A stretch of 64,000 bases of DNA from Sphingomonas flavescens (GTDB taxonomy: Bacteria; Pseudomonadota; Alphaproteobacteria; Sphingomonadales; Sphingomonadaceae): the NCBI RefSeq assembly GCF_030866745.1, contig NZ_CP133016.1:1240001-1304000 (forward strand). Direction: 5' to 3'. The position numbers were made by a program, and so were the translations under genes. The notes under the pieces are model-generated. The model saw nothing but the letters and a program-made list of their open reading frames with translations. It searched no databases and was not told the origin of the DNA. The first letter of the stretch is position 1. Every line of letters starts with the position of its first letter. Below, one piece after another: positions 8,637-17,615 of the stretch.

Positions 8637-9667
8637 AGTGCCGGCCCCTCCTTTTGCAGCGTCGGCTGGACGTCCTCGCCGGGCTGCGGTTCCTCAACCT
8701 CGAGCTCATCCGTATATGGCCCGTTGTAGACCTCGCCCTTTAGCGCGGTGGCGCCGCTTTCCGCCAGCGCCGCATTCAGTTCGGCGCCGATCACAACCCC
8801 AAGCCCCACGACGAAGAAGAAAATCAGCGCGATCATGACGCCCGCCAGGCTGCCGTAGGTCAGGCTGTAGCCCCCGAACAGGCCGATTACGTTCGGCAGG
8901 AGTTCGACCGTTGCCAGCCACCACAAGGTGATGAACAGCGCGCCCGGCCACTTGCGGCAATCCCGCTTGCGATAGCGGGCCGGGATCAGCGCGTAGAACA
9001 AGACGTAGAAGGTGAAGAAGAGGATGAACGCCGGCACGAGGCGATAAAGGCCCAGCGCGCTGGCGATGTCCTGCGCGAGCGGGAACCAGTGGATGATCAG
9101 CTGATGCGCCAGGGTTAGGGTCGCGCTCGCCGCGAAGGAGATCATCAGCAGAATGACCGCGCCCAGAATGACCAGCATCGATCCTAGCCGATACTCCCAG
9201 AACGGCGAGCAGAACTTCACGCCGTAGGCGCGGCGCAGGATGTCGCGGATCGTTTCGAGATAGCTGGTGGCGGTCCAAAGCCCGACAAGGGCGCCGAACC
9301 ACAGAAGCGGACCGGTCCGCACGGTCAGCACCTCGTTGATCGGCTCTCGCAACGTACTCGCGACGTCCGGGGGCAGACGCCGAAGGACATTCATCACCGT
9401 CAGCTGCGCGTCCTGTCCCTGCCCCAGCAGATGGGCGACAGCCGCGGCTACGATGAAAAAGGGAAACAGCGCGACGATCGACAGATAGGCGAGGTTTCCC
9501 GCGTGGATGAAGCCGTCATTGTAGACGCCGACGGCCACCCGTTTCACGACTTCAATTGCAGTCGTCCGCGGCTTCAGCTTCTCCTCGACCTCGGTGCCGA
9601 AGGCGGCACGCATGCTTGCCAGGCGTTTGCGGCGTGCTTCGGGCGACTGAGGTGAAGCGTCTCTCAT
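8633..9667 (-). CDS. YihY/BrkB-family inner-membrane protein
   Basis: A 344-residue multipass protein with about six hydrophobic segments (for example YLSIVALFPFFIVAAAVAHLL and FILFFTFYVLFYALIP), matching YihY/virulence factor BrkB proteins. The family was once called ribonuclease BN, which is not correct for most members; the molecular role is unknown. The N-terminal 40 residues are basic and soluble, and the C-terminus is an acidic cytoplasmic tail. It overlaps fabI and starts 10 bp downstream of the DnaJ-like gene, so the three probably form one operon. Confidence 0.9.
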   Translation of the reverse strand: MRDASPQSPEARRKRLASMRAAFGTEVEEKLKPRTTAIEVVKRVAVGVYNDGFIHAGNLAYLSIVALFPFFIVAAAVAHLLGQGQDAQLTVMNVLRRLPPDVASTLREPINEVLTVRTGPLLWFGALVGLWTATSYLETIRDILRRAYGVKFCSPFWEYRLGSMLVILGAVILLMISFAASATLTLAHQLIIHWFPLAQDIASALGLYRLVPAFILFFTFYVLFYALIPARYRKRDCRKWPGALFITLWWLATVELLPNVIGLFGGYSLTYGSLAGVMIALIFFFVVGLGVVIGAELNAALAESGATALKGEVYNGPYTDELEVEEPQPGEDVQPTLQKEGPAL

Positions 9668-9676
9668 CCAGTTGCG

Positions 9677-10648
9677 CTAGACGCCGAGCCCTGCTCGCGG
9701 GTTGCCGCCCCCGGTCCAGTTCTCGGTGAACCGCTGTAATTCGGCGTCATTCGCCGGGATATCGACTACCACGGTCACCAATTGATCCCCGCGCCTACCG
9801 TCCTTGCCGGTGAACCCCCGGTCTTTGAGGCGCAGTACCTTGCCCGACGACGTTCCCTTGGGGATGGTGAGCATGACGGGTCCTTCGGGTGTCGGCACCT
9901 TCACCTTGGCGCCCTGCACAGCCTCACGAAGCGTGACAGGAAGTTCGAGGCGGATGTTCGCGCCGTCGCGCGTGTAAAAGCGGTGCGGAGCGATATCGAT
10001 CGTCACGATCGCATCCCCGCGACCGCCGGGACCTTCCTGTCCCTTGCCCGCAAGGCGCATGCTTGTGCCGTCCTCAAGCCCCTTGGGCAGTTTGAGGTCG
10101 ATCGTCTTGCCGTCACCGAGTGTGATGCGTTGCGGCTTCAGGGCAACGGCATCTTCGAACGGCACCTTCAGCCGATAGGCGATGTCCGCACCTTTCTGCG
10201 GCGCCTGCTGGCGCTGGCGGAAGCCGCCGAAGGGGCCGCCGCGCGCACGGCCGCCGGCGGTCCCACCGAACAGCCCCTCGAACAAATCGCCAAGGTCGGC
10301 GCCGTCACCACCGCCGAAGTTGAAGTTTTCAAAACCAGGGCCGCCGGGTTGCGGGCCACCCTGCGAATAGCCCCCGAAACCGCCGCCGCCGCCGAAACCG
10401 CCGCCCCCGAACGGCATCTTCGGATTGCCGTCCTCGTCGATCTCCCCACGATCGTAGCGGGCGCGCTTGTCCTTGTCGGACAGCAGATCATAAGCCTGGG
10501 TGACCTGGGCGAAGCGTTCAGCGGCCTTCGGATTATCCTGATTGCGGTCGGGATGAAGCTGCTTGGCGAGGCTGCGATAAGCCTTCTTGATCTCGGCTTC
10601 GCTAGCGCCCCGCTTCAATCCCAAGCGCTGATAGAGGTCGAGTGCCAT
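9677..10648 (-). CDS. DnaJ-type co-chaperone without zinc finger (CbpA-like)
   Basis: A Hsp40 of 323 residues. The J domain is at 1-68 with the HPD motif at 32-34, which stimulates DnaK ATPase. A long Gly/Phe-rich linker follows (about 80-150), then two beta-sandwich substrate-binding domains. The CxxCxGxG zinc repeats of classical DnaJ are absent, so it is a type II co-chaperone like CbpA. It is first in the minus-strand run DnaJ-like, YihY, fabI, with a divergent pdxH on the other side. Confidence 0.93.
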   Translation of the reverse strand: MALDLYQRLGLKRGASEAEIKKAYRSLAKQLHPDRNQDNPKAAERFAQVTQAYDLLSDKDKRARYDRGEIDEDGNPKMPFGGGGFGGGGGFGGYSQGGPQPGGPGFENFNFGGGDGADLGDLFEGLFGGTAGGRARGGPFGGFRQRQQAPQKGADIAYRLKVPFEDAVALKPQRITLGDGKTIDLKLPKGLEDGTSMRLAGKGQEGPGGRGDAIVTIDIAPHRFYTRDGANIRLELPVTLREAVQGAKVKVPTPEGPVMLTIPKGTSSGKVLRLKDRGFTGKDGRRGDQLVTVVVDIPANDAELQRFTENWTGGGNPRAGLGV

Positions 10649-10728
10649 AATCTTCCCATGCCGGAACAGTTTCGGCCTGACCAGATGGGTTGCCGCCGCG
10701 CCAAGGCCAAGCCTAAGGCGCAGACAAG

Positions 10729-11307
10729 ATGACCGATCCCTTCGCCCTGTTCGACGATTGGTTCGCCGAGGCGCGCGCGGCAGAGCCTAACGATCCCGAG
10801 GCGATGGCGCTGGCGACCGCGGATGCGGATGGCCGGCCGAGTGTCCGGATGGTGCTGCTCAAGGGGCATGGGCCGGACGGCTTTGTCTTCTACACCAATG
10901 AGCAGAGCAACAAGGGGCGTGATCTCGCCGCGCGCGCCGAGGCGGCGCTGCTCTTCCACTGGAAGAGCCTGCGGCGTCAGGTGCGCATCAGTGGTCCGGT
11001 TAGTCGGGTCTCGCCGGAAGAGGCGGACGCTTATTTCGCATCGAGATCGCGCGACTCTCAACTCGGCGCCTGGGCGTCGGATCAATCGCGGCCGCTTGAT
11101 CGACGCGAGACCTTCGAAGCGCGCGTGCAGGACATGACTCAAAGATTCGACGGCGAAGACGTGCCGCGACCGCCGCATTGGGGCGGCTTTCGTGTATCCC
11201 CCTTGCGGATCGAGTTCTGGCAGGATCGAGCTCACCGCCTGCATGAACGGCGGCTGTTCCTGGCCGACGCCGATGGCGGATGGACGGAAGGCCTGTTGTA
11301 CCCGTGA
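10729..11307 (+). CDS. pdxH: Pyridoxamine/pyridoxine 5'-phosphate oxidase
   Basis: FMN enzyme that makes pyridoxal 5'-phosphate. The 192-residue protein contains the FMN-binding segments RMVLLKGHGPDGFVFYTN and SLRRQVRISG and the C-terminal substrate-binding region WGGFRVSP followed by an Arg-rich end. The final residues are LLYP where RLxP is usual. The stop overlaps the GTG start of the CDF gene (GTGA), starting a coupled run pdxH, CDF exporter, PhzF. Confidence 0.95.
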   Translation: MTDPFALFDDWFAEARAAEPNDPEAMALATADADGRPSVRMVLLKGHGPDGFVFYTNEQSNKGRDLAARAEAALLFHWKSLRRQVRISGPVSRVSPEEADAYFASRSRDSQLGAWASDQSRPLDRRETFEARVQDMTQRFDGEDVPRPPHWGGFRVSPLRIEFWQDRAHRLHERRLFLADADGGWTEGLLYP

Positions 11308-12242
11308 GCAACCCCGCCATTACCCCTGCCGAGCGTTCGAAGCTGACGGCGCGCGCGGCGATGGCCAGCACGACCATGGCCGTCGTCCTGATCGTCCTCA
11401 AGACTTACGCCGCGCTGCAAACATCGTCGATGGCAATGCTCGGGTCGCTGGCCGACAGCAGCCTTGACCTTGTCGCGAGCCTGATCGTTCTGCTCGCGGT
11501 CCGCATCGCGGCGGCGCCCGCGGATCACGACCACCGGTTCGGGCATGGCAAGGCCGAAGCCCTCGCCGCCTTGGTGCAGGTGATCATCATCACCTTTTCG
11601 GCAGCGTTCATCGGTTTCCGAGCCGTTCAGCGGTTGCTCGCTGGCGCGGAGACGGCGCAGGCGGAATTGGGCATCGGTGTGTCCGTCATTGCCATCGTGC
11701 TGACCATCGCGCTGATCAGCTATCAGCGGCATGTGGTGAACCGAACGGGGTCACTCGCGATCGGTACCGATCGCTTGCATTATTCCTCCGACTTGCTGCT
11801 GAACGGATCGGTGATCATTGCCCTCGCGCTCGACCAGTTTCTTGGCTGGGTCGGGGCTGATGCGGTGTTCGGCATTCTGATTGCGCTGTGGCTTGCCTGG
11901 GGTGCCTGGAAAGCGTCGAGCCACGCGCTCGATCAGCTCATGGACCGCGAGTGGCCGGAGGAACGGCGGGCGAGCTTCCTCGCCGCCGCAAAGGAATATC
12001 CCGAACTTGCGGGGCTCCATGATTTTCGGACCCGCAGCAGCGGCACCCACCATTTCGCGCAATTCCACGTCTGGGTGCCGGCGGACTGGACCGTGCAGCA
12101 TGCGCACGACCAGCTCGACCGCGTGGAAGAGGAATTGCAGAAGCGGTTTCCCGACACCGAAATCCTGATCCACGTCGATCCCGAAGGGCAGATCGACCGC
12201 GAGACGCTGTTGCCGCAAGCGATCACCGAGCAGGCGACGTGA
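11304..12242 (+). CDS. Cation diffusion facilitator metal exporter
   Basis: A proton-coupled exporter of divalent metals (Zn, Fe or Mn) of about 312 residues. The N-terminal domain has roughly six membrane helices with the metal-site aspartates in DSSLDLVASL and the motif DHDHRFGHGKAEALAAL; the C-terminal cytoplasmic domain (about 215-312) is the usual ferredoxin-like metal-sensing fold. GTG 11304 overlaps the pdxH stop; an out-of-frame ATG upstream at 11280 would lie inside pdxH. FieF-type is likely, but substrate choice cannot be decided. Confidence 0.92.
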   Translation: MSNPAITPAERSKLTARAAMASTTMAVVLIVLKTYAALQTSSMAMLGSLADSSLDLVASLIVLLAVRIAAAPADHDHRFGHGKAEALAALVQVIIITFSAAFIGFRAVQRLLAGAETAQAELGIGVSVIAIVLTIALISYQRHVVNRTGSLAIGTDRLHYSSDLLLNGSVIIALALDQFLGWVGADAVFGILIALWLAWGAWKASSHALDQLMDREWPEERRASFLAAAKEYPELAGLHDFRTRSSGTHHFAQFHVWVPADWTVQHAHDQLDRVEEELQKRFPDTEILIHVDPEGQIDRETLLPQAITEQAT

Positions 12243-13021
12243 CCAGCCTGCCCTTCTTTCAGGTCGATGCGTTCGCCGACCGGCCGCTCACGGGAAATCC
12301 CGCGGCTGTCATGCCGCTCGACCGCTGGCTCGACGATGCGATGATGCAAGCGATCGCGGCCGAAAATAATCTGAGCGAGACGGCATTCACGGTGCCGAGC
12401 GATCGCGAGGACGTGGATTTCGAATTGCGCTGGTTCACGCCGGTCGCGGAAGTCGATTTGTGCGGGCACGCCACGATTGCCGCCGGGCATGTACTGATGA
12501 CTGGTGATGATGTTCTGTTCTCGACGCGCGCCGGCACGCTTGCCGTAAGGCGGCGGGAGGGCTTCCTCGAACTGGATCTGCCGGCGGCGGATCTGACCGA
12601 GATCCACGAGCCTGAGCTCAACCGTGCCCTTGGCCTTCCTGACGGCCCGGCCTGGCTAGCCGCCGGCTGCAACGACGCGGCGATCATTGAAGTCGCGGAC
12701 GAGGCGGCGGTCGTAGCGATGAACCCTGATTTTGCGGCCTTGAAGAAGCTGCCGCGGATGGCGGTGATCACGGCACGCGGCGATCACCACGACATCGTCG
12801 ACCGCGTGTTCGTGCCATACCTGGGGATCGACGAAGACCCGGTCACCGGTTCGGCACATGCGGCGCTGGTGCCTTATTGGACCAAGCGGCTCGGCCGCGA
12901 TCACTTCACCGCGCTCCAGGCGAGCAAACGCACCGGCGTGCTCCACTGCCGCCAGGAAGGTGACCGCGCCATCCTGGGCGGGACGTGCCACACGGTGATC
13001 GTCGGCCAGTTCCAGCTTTAG
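12239..13021 (+). CDS. PhzF-family isomerase
   Basis: A 260-residue member of the PhzF/DapF-like fold (FQVDAFADRPLTGNPAAV at the start; the ENNLSETAF motif contains the catalytic Glu; WFTPVAEVDLCGHATIA is the family signature). PhzF proteins are isomerases or epimerases; no phenazine genes are near, so a phenazine role is not implied. It starts with GTG overlapping the CDF stop (GTGA), and its stop abuts that of the convergent hydrolase gene. Confidence 0.9.
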   Translation: MTSLPFFQVDAFADRPLTGNPAAVMPLDRWLDDAMMQAIAAENNLSETAFTVPSDREDVDFELRWFTPVAEVDLCGHATIAAGHVLMTGDDVLFSTRAGTLAVRRREGFLELDLPAADLTEIHEPELNRALGLPDGPAWLAAGCNDAAIIEVADEAAVVAMNPDFAALKKLPRMAVITARGDHHDIVDRVFVPYLGIDEDPVTGSAHAALVPYWTKRLGRDHFTALQASKRTGVLHCRQEGDRAILGGTCHTVIVGQFQL

Positions 13022-14089
13022 TCAGCGCTTGGGTTCTGAGCGCGCCAGAAGCGCGACCAGGTCTCCCTTCCAGAATTTTGCCCACGTGTGCGTGCCGTGG
13101 CCATGCGTCTGGGCCGACTCGGGAATTAGGCGAAATCGCACCGTTGGCATGCGCTTCAAGGCTTGCTGCGGGTAAGTGAAGTTGCGGGGATTGATGAAGT
13201 CGTCCGCCGAGTTGATCCACGTCATCGGAGCCTTGATCTGTTCCAGGCGCGGCCACGGATTGTAGTTTCGCGATGAATCTAGGGCGTAGATCAGGTCGTT
13301 GGCATCAAGGGCCTTGAGTGCCGCAGAAACCCGCTCCTCGGCAAACGCACCGGCCGCGATGCGCGTAGGATATTGCTGCTGATACAAAAGCGGGGCGGCA
13401 CCCGCCACGAACAGCAGGTTTTGCGCGGCGCGTAGACCCATCATCGGTTGGGTGCTGTAATTTCCGCCTTGCCAGGAGGCGTCGGCTTTGATCCCGTTGA
13501 TCGCAAGTTGCCGCCACATCCGGTTGAGCCCGGCGATCTCGATCGGCTCACAGGCCATGGGCATCAGTGCGCTGGCAAAGTTGGGGTAGGTCTCGGCCCA
13601 GACGAAGCTGTGCATGCAGCCCATCGACGTGCCCATGATCAGCCGGAGATGCGTTATGCCGAGGCCTTCCACCAGCATCCGCCGCTGCGCCGCGACCATG
13701 TCGTCATAGTCGTACTTTGGGAACTTCATCCGCAGGCCGTCAGAGGGTTTCGAGGACCCACCATGCCCAATGTTGTCGGGCAGGATGACGTAATAGCGAC
13801 TGAGGTCGAGCGGCTGACCGGTGCCGTAGAGTTCGGCCGCGAATTGGGGTTGGAGGAACTGCTTGCCGGTGCCGCCGGTGCCGTGAAGCACCATGACGGC
13901 ATTGTCGATCTGGCCGGCGGCATTGCGATGCGGCGTGCCGAGCGTGGAGACGTGCATGCGGAGCGTGGGGAGTGTTTCGCCCGTGCCGAACCGGAAATTT
14001 CTGAGCGTGATGTCCCGCTCGGTCGGCTCGGGAATGCGCGCCGGCATGGTCGCAACCTGCGCAGCGGCGGCAAGAAGCAAAGAAAGCAT
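13022..14089 (-). CDS. Secreted alpha/beta hydrolase of the MetX (homoserine acyltransferase-like) group
   Basis: A 355-residue protein with a short signal peptide (MLSLLLAAAAQVATMPARI). The body resembles homoserine O-acetyltransferase-type alpha/beta hydrolases: oxyanion region VLHGTGGTG, nucleophile S155 in GTSMGC, acid in NSADDFINP, and base in GHGTHTW. True MetX is cytoplasmic, so an exported copy is more likely a hydrolase or acyltransferase on an envelope substrate. The gene starts 3 bp after the Nudix stop, which suggests an operon mnmA, Nudix, hydrolase. Confidence 0.85.
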   Translation of the reverse strand: MLSLLLAAAAQVATMPARIPEPTERDITLRNFRFGTGETLPTLRMHVSTLGTPHRNAAGQIDNAVMVLHGTGGTGKQFLQPQFAAELYGTGQPLDLSRYYVILPDNIGHGGSSKPSDGLRMKFPKYDYDDMVAAQRRMLVEGLGITHLRLIMGTSMGCMHSFVWAETYPNFASALMPMACEPIEIAGLNRMWRQLAINGIKADASWQGGNYSTQPMMGLRAAQNLLFVAGAAPLLYQQQYPTRIAAGAFAEERVSAALKALDANDLIYALDSSRNYNPWPRLEQIKAPMTWINSADDFINPRNFTYPQQALKRMPTVRFRLIPESAQTHGHGTHTWAKFWKGDLVALLARSEPKR

Positions 14090-14092
14090 CGA

Positions 14093-14557
14093 CTAACCTT
14101 TCAGCCTGGCCTCGAGAGCATCCAGCAACGGTAGCTGGCTTGGCAGCATCATGGCGCGTGCAGTGGCAAGCGTCATCCACCGTGCTTCCTCCGCTTCCGG
14201 GAAGCGCATGAGGCGACCTGTGCGCGGCGGCCATTCCATCTCGAAATCGATGGAGCGGATGGCGTCGGCATCGAGGTCACCCTCGACCGCGAATGCCTCG
14301 ACGAGCTTGCCTGCCGACTGCCGAATGGTGGCCAGCGGGACGGGCACGCTTTCGAGCGCTACCCCCGTCTCCTCGGCGAACTCCCGCAACGCCGCTTCGA
14401 CCGGGGTCTCCCCCGGTTCGATCTCGCCCTTCGGGATCATCCACGCGCCGGCATCCCTCCTGCGCCAGAACGGACCCCCGGGTTTGATCAGCAGCACTTC
14501 CGTCGCGCCCTGCCGCTCGCGGAAAAGCAGAATGCCCGCGCTACGCGGCGACGGCAT
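14093..14557 (-). CDS. Nudix hydrolase
   Basis: A 154-residue protein with a complete Nudix box ([20 protein letters not shown] with a following TG), the Mg-binding loop for cleaving nucleoside diphosphates linked to another group. The substrate is not deducible. I start it at the ATG at 14557 ([14 protein letters not shown]), giving a normal Nudix N-terminus; the frame is open further upstream inside mnmA but lacks similarity. It overlaps the mnmA 3' end by 17 bp. Confidence 0.9.
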   Translation of the reverse strand: MPSPRSAGILLFRERQGATEVLLIKPGGPFWRRRDAGAWMIPKGEIEPGETPVEAALREFAEETGVALESVPVPLATIRQSAGKLVEAFAVEGDLDADAIRSIDFEMEWPPRTGRLMRFPEAEEARWMTLATARAMMLPSQLPLLDALEARLKG

Positions 14558-15653
14558 CAAGCATTGCAGCGCTTGCCGTTTCGGCAATCCATCCACCACC
14601 GAGCAAACGCGTGCCGTCATAGAGGACGGCCGCCTGGCCCGGAGCGACTCCATATTCGGGCTGCGCGAAGCGGATCCGGTCCCTGTCACGGACAGCCGGG
14701 ACGGGCGGCGCCAGGGAACGCACCTTTACGCTTACGTCTCGCTGATCCTCGGCGATCCAATTCCAGTGGGCGACACGCATCTCCGCGATCGCAAGAGCGC
14801 GCTTGGGCCCGACGACGATGCGCGCGGCCTCCGGCTCGATCCGGATCACGTAGAGCGGCTCCCGCTGACCGCCGATTTCTATTCCGCGCCGCTGGCCGAC
14901 GGTGAAGTGAACCACGCCACGATGCCGGCCGAGAACCCGTCCCTCGAGATCGACGATGTCGCCCTGTTGCGCCGTTTCCGGCCGTAGCCGCTTGATCAGG
15001 CCGGCGTAGTCGCCGTCGGGTACGAAACAGATGTCCTGGCTGTCCGGCTTGGCCGCCACCTCGAGCCCAATGTCGGCAGCGATGCGGCGCACGTCGTCCT
15101 TGGGCAGGTCGCCAAGCGGGAAGCGCAGGAAATCGAGCTGTTCGCGCGTCGTGCCGTAAAGGAAATAGCTTTGGTCGCGGCGCGGATCGGCACCCTTGTG
15201 CATTTCGACCCGCCCGCCGTTCACCACGCGCCGAACGTAGTGCCCGGTGGCAAGACAATCGGCGCCCAGCTCTCGCGCGAAGGCGACGAGGTCGACGAAT
15301 TTCACGCTCTGGTTGCAGCTGGCGCAGGGCACCGGCGTTCGGCCCTGCGCATATTCGTCGACGAAGCGGTCGATCACGCCATCGCGGAAGCGGCTTTCAT
15401 AATCGAGAACGTAGTGAGGAATACCGAGCCGGTCTGCGACGGTCTTGGCGTCGTAAATGTCCTGGCCCGCGCAGCACGCGCCTGAGCGGCGGACGGCCTC
15501 GCCGTGATCGTACAGCTGGAGCGTGACGCCGATCACCTCCGCGCCCGTCTGCGCGGCCAGCGCCGCGGTCACGGAGCTGTCGACGCCGCCGGACATGGCG
15601 ACGACGATACGGCAATCGCCCGCGGGGCGGCCCAGCTGGAAATCAACAATCAT
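14541..15653 (-). CDS. mnmA: tRNA 2-thiouridylase MnmA
   Basis: Thiolates uridine 34 of Lys, Glu and Gln tRNAs. The 370-residue protein carries the PP-loop [13 protein letters not shown] near the N-terminus, a catalytic cysteine in [11 protein letters not shown], a second active cysteine in [12 protein letters not shown], and the conserved GHYVRR and HFTVGQRRG motifs. ATG 15653 follows a GAGAG site; a longer frame to 15737 adds a non-conserved N-terminus. Downstream Nudix and hydrolase genes follow closely. Confidence 0.96.
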   Translation of the reverse strand: MIVDFQLGRPAGDCRIVVAMSGGVDSSVTAALAAQTGAEVIGVTLQLYDHGEAVRRSGACCAGQDIYDAKTVADRLGIPHYVLDYESRFRDGVIDRFVDEYAQGRTPVPCASCNQSVKFVDLVAFARELGADCLATGHYVRRVVNGGRVEMHKGADPRRDQSYFLYGTTREQLDFLRFPLGDLPKDDVRRIAADIGLEVAAKPDSQDICFVPDGDYAGLIKRLRPETAQQGDIVDLEGRVLGRHRGVVHFTVGQRRGIEIGGQREPLYVIRIEPEAARIVVGPKRALAIAEMRVAHWNWIAEDQRDVSVKVRSLAPPVPAVRDRDRIRFAQPEYGVAPGQAAVLYDGTRLLGGGWIAETASAAMLDAVAA

Positions 15654-15736
15654 CGGAAGCTCTCGGCGGGTCTTTACCCGAATTTCACTCCTCGCCGCTA
15701 GACCGATGGGCAGGGTAGCAAAGCGAGGGGTTTTCA

Positions 15737-15958
15737 TTGGCGCGTCACGACGGCGAACTTCACGCCGACGGCCACGAGCCGCTCAGTCTGTCCGAGACGC
15801 TCCTTCTGTTCGGCGATCATGCCGGCAGGACGGGGTGCTCGCGAGAGGCAATCGCCTGTTACCTTGCGAGTGGCGACGGCTGGCGTGAAGCGGCTAAGCT
15901 GCTCGACGGTGCGTTCGCCGATCACGGCACAGGGTTAAGGAGCCCGCAAAAGGATTGA
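15737..15958 (+). CDS. Small hypothetical protein
   Basis: A 73-residue candidate starting at TTG 15737, 8 bp after a clear GAGGGG site, divergent from mnmA. Codon use has the high third-position GC of real genes here. The product is helical and acidic ([15 protein letters not shown], then [14 protein letters not shown]) with no signal peptide or membrane segment. I do not recognise a family. Real but short, or a fortuitous frame; the ribosome-binding site tips the balance. Confidence 0.5.
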   Translation: MARHDGELHADGHEPLSLSETLLLFGDHAGRTGCSREAIACYLASGDGWREAAKLLDGAFADHGTGLRSPQKD

Positions 15959-16049
15959 CCGGACCGTTAACCAGCCCGTTTCAGAATGTTTTCAACGGCT
16001 CCGGATTAAACAATGGCCAGTACCAATGATTAAGCAGGTGTGACCAAGA

Positions 16050-16349
16050 ATGCTTGAGAACCAGAAGTTTCGTCCGGCCCAAGTCATCGGCCCGCTCGGC
16101 GAGCCGCTGACTCTCGATTCGTTGCCGCCGCCGTCGACCACCCGCTGGGTCGTTCGCCGTAAGGCCGAAGTCGTGGCCGCGGTCGCTGGTGGTTTGCTCA
16201 GCGTCGACGAAGCCTGCAAGCGCTATACCCTCAGCCTCGAGGAGTTCACCAGCTGGCAGCGTGCGGTCGACCGCAGCGGCATGCCGGGCCTCCGCGTGAC
16301 CCGGATCAAGCAATATCGGGATCAGTACGAACGCCAGCAGCGTTACTAA
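16050..16349 (+). CDS. DUF1153 protein, SciP-type transcription factor
   Basis: A 99-residue DUF1153 protein. In Caulobacter the DUF1153 protein SciP binds CtrA and blocks CtrA-dependent transcription in early cell-cycle stages. The domain is visible from VIGPLGEPLTLDSLPPPSTTRWVVRRKAEVV through SVDEACKRYTLSLEEFTSWQ, a helix-turn-helix-like segment. Whether this copy is the SciP orthologue or a paralogue is inference. It is a single gene, followed by a perfect stem-loop. Confidence 0.88.
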   Translation: MLENQKFRPAQVIGPLGEPLTLDSLPPPSTTRWVVRRKAEVVAAVAGGLLSVDEACKRYTLSLEEFTSWQRAVDRSGMPGLRVTRIKQYRDQYERQQRY

Positions 16350-16362
16350 ACCGCTGTTTTCA

Positions 16363-16387
16363 TTGCCGACTTGCCAGAAGTCGGCAA
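16363..16387 (+). terminator. Stem-loop after the DUF1153 gene
   Basis: A perfect 10-bp stem TTGCCGACTT / AAGTCGGCAA with loop GCCAG begins 14 bp after the stop codon. No U-tract follows, so it is either a weak or Rho-assisted terminator or an mRNA 3' stabiliser. Confidence 0.5.
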
Positions 16388-16425
16388 CTGCCTCACCAAA
16401 TTTCTGGACGAACCCTTCCGAATCC

Positions 16426-16451
16426 GGAACAATCGGGGCGCATCACGCGTC
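16426..16451 (+). promoter_or_regulatory. Possible EcfG-type (general stress sigma) promoter
   Basis: GGAAC (16426-16430), 17 bp, then CGTC (16448-16451) approximates the alphaproteobacterial general-stress consensus GGAAC-N16/17-CGTT with one -10 mismatch. It lies 65 bp before the GlsB-type gene, a family often stress-induced. Position and spacing fit, but one mismatch in a four-base -10 is weak evidence. Confidence 0.35.
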
Positions 16452-16515
16452 TGTGATGCCGGAACGGCGGCCCCAAGTGTTCGGGGTCAGCCGAAAATAA
16501 CAGGAGGGAAGGCTG

Positions 16516-16767
16516 ATGGGTATTATCATCTGGCTGATCGTCGGCGGTGTCTGCGGTTGGCTCGCCAGCTTGATTATGCGCACCGACGCTCAGCAGGGCG
16601 TCATTCTCAACATTGTTGTCGGCATCGTGGGCGCGGTTATCGCCGGCCTGCTGTTCGGCGTGAACATGAACGCCGGCATCACGATCGAAAGCTTCCTCTA
16701 TGCGCTCATCGGCGCGGTGATCTTGCTTGCGATCGTCAACCTGATCCGCCGGGGCACCGTCCGCTAA
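16516..16767 (+). CDS. GlsB/YeaQ/YmgE-family membrane protein
   Basis: An 83-residue protein with three hydrophobic helices (IIIWLIVGGVCGWLASLIM, then ILNIVVGIVGAVIAGLLFGV, then a C-terminal helix), typical of transglycosylase-associated/GlsB stress proteins. A GGAGGGAAGG site precedes ATG 16516. Function of the family is unclear; it is linked to envelope stress. A second member lies at 17616-17876, so the two flank the SIMPL gene. Confidence 0.9.
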   Translation: MGIIIWLIVGGVCGWLASLIMRTDAQQGVILNIVVGIVGAVIAGLLFGVNMNAGITIESFLYALIGAVILLAIVNLIRRGTVR

Positions 16768-16790
16768 CGGACAGGCATCCGGTGAAATGA

Positions 16791-16823
16791 AGGGCCGTCC
16801 GGGATGACCGGGCGGCCCTTTTT
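16791..16823 (+). terminator. Rho-independent terminator
   Basis: AGGGCCG-t-CCGG / CCGG-g-CGGCCCT stem with loop GATGA followed by TTTTT. It ends the GlsB-type gene just before the convergent SIMPL gene stop at 16830. Confidence 0.85.
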
Positions 16824-16829
16824 CATTGG

Positions 16830-17540
16830 CTATTGAAGTTCGAACGTCATGTTGAGCGTGACTTGCAGCTTCTGCTCGCCCGGCTCGATCGACGTTTTCG
16901 CCATGTCCGCTCGCGCATACATCGGCATTGGCTGCACGATGGAATTACCGCCGCTCTCGCTCACGGCCACGAGACGGACCACCCGCATTCCCAGCGACCG
17001 GGCATAGGCCTGGGCGCGCTCGCGTCCGACGGCAATCGCTCTGGTCCGCGCTTCATCCAAGGCGCCTTCCGGCTTGTCGATCGTAAGGTTCGGGCCGCTG
17101 ATCTGATTCGCCCCCTGCCCGACCAGCGCGTCGAGGATTTGCCCGGACGTCCGGATATCGCGGAAGCGGACGCTGACGTTATTCGACGCGCTATAGCCGG
17201 TCAGTTGCGGTGATTGGTTGTCGGGATAGCGATATTCCGGATTAAGGCTGACGTTGCTGGTCTGAATGTCGCGATCGGCGATCCCCGCCCGTTTGAGAGC
17301 GGCAACCACACGCTGCATCCGGCCGGCATTGTCCTGCAGCGCAGCGCTGGCGGTCGGCGCCTTGGTGACGACTCCCGCAGAAATGGTCGCCATGTCGGGC
17401 ACCCGGCTGACCTCACCGGTCGCGGAAATGTCTAGCCTGGTGCCGGTGATGCTTTGGTTGATCATCGCCTGCTGCGCCGATGCGCTCACAGGGATAGCAG
17501 CGGCACCGATCATCAGTGCCGCCAGAAAAGCGGACTTCAT
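16830..17540 (-). CDS. SIMPL-domain (DUF541) periplasmic protein
   Basis: A 236-residue exported protein: signal peptide ending near VSASAQQ, then a SIMPL/DUF541 domain (ISATGEVSRVPDMATISAGVV is the typical start). The family forms periplasmic or outer-membrane-associated oligomers and has been tied to oxidative and envelope stress; no enzymatic activity is established. AAGGAA precedes the ATG at 17540. Neighbouring GlsB-type genes hint at a stress locus. Confidence 0.9.
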   Translation of the reverse strand: MKSAFLAALMIGAAAIPVSASAQQAMINQSITGTRLDISATGEVSRVPDMATISAGVVTKAPTASAALQDNAGRMQRVVAALKRAGIADRDIQTSNVSLNPEYRYPDNQSPQLTGYSASNNVSVRFRDIRTSGQILDALVGQGANQISGPNLTIDKPEGALDEARTRAIAVGRERAQAYARSLGMRVVRLVAVSESGGNSIVQPMPMYARADMAKTSIEPGEQKLQVTLNMTFELQ

Positions 17541-17615
17541 GCTGGATTCCTTTCGGCTCGTTCCATGACGCCAACGATTAACGTGGCGCCATGGCTAGCC
17601 GCTGAACAGCCGTTG

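Noticed and set aside
15935..16033. Four TTAA sequences before the DUF1153 gene as CtrA sites
   Set aside because: Spacings of 24-39 bp do not fit TTAA-N7-TTAA, so only isolated half-sites are present.
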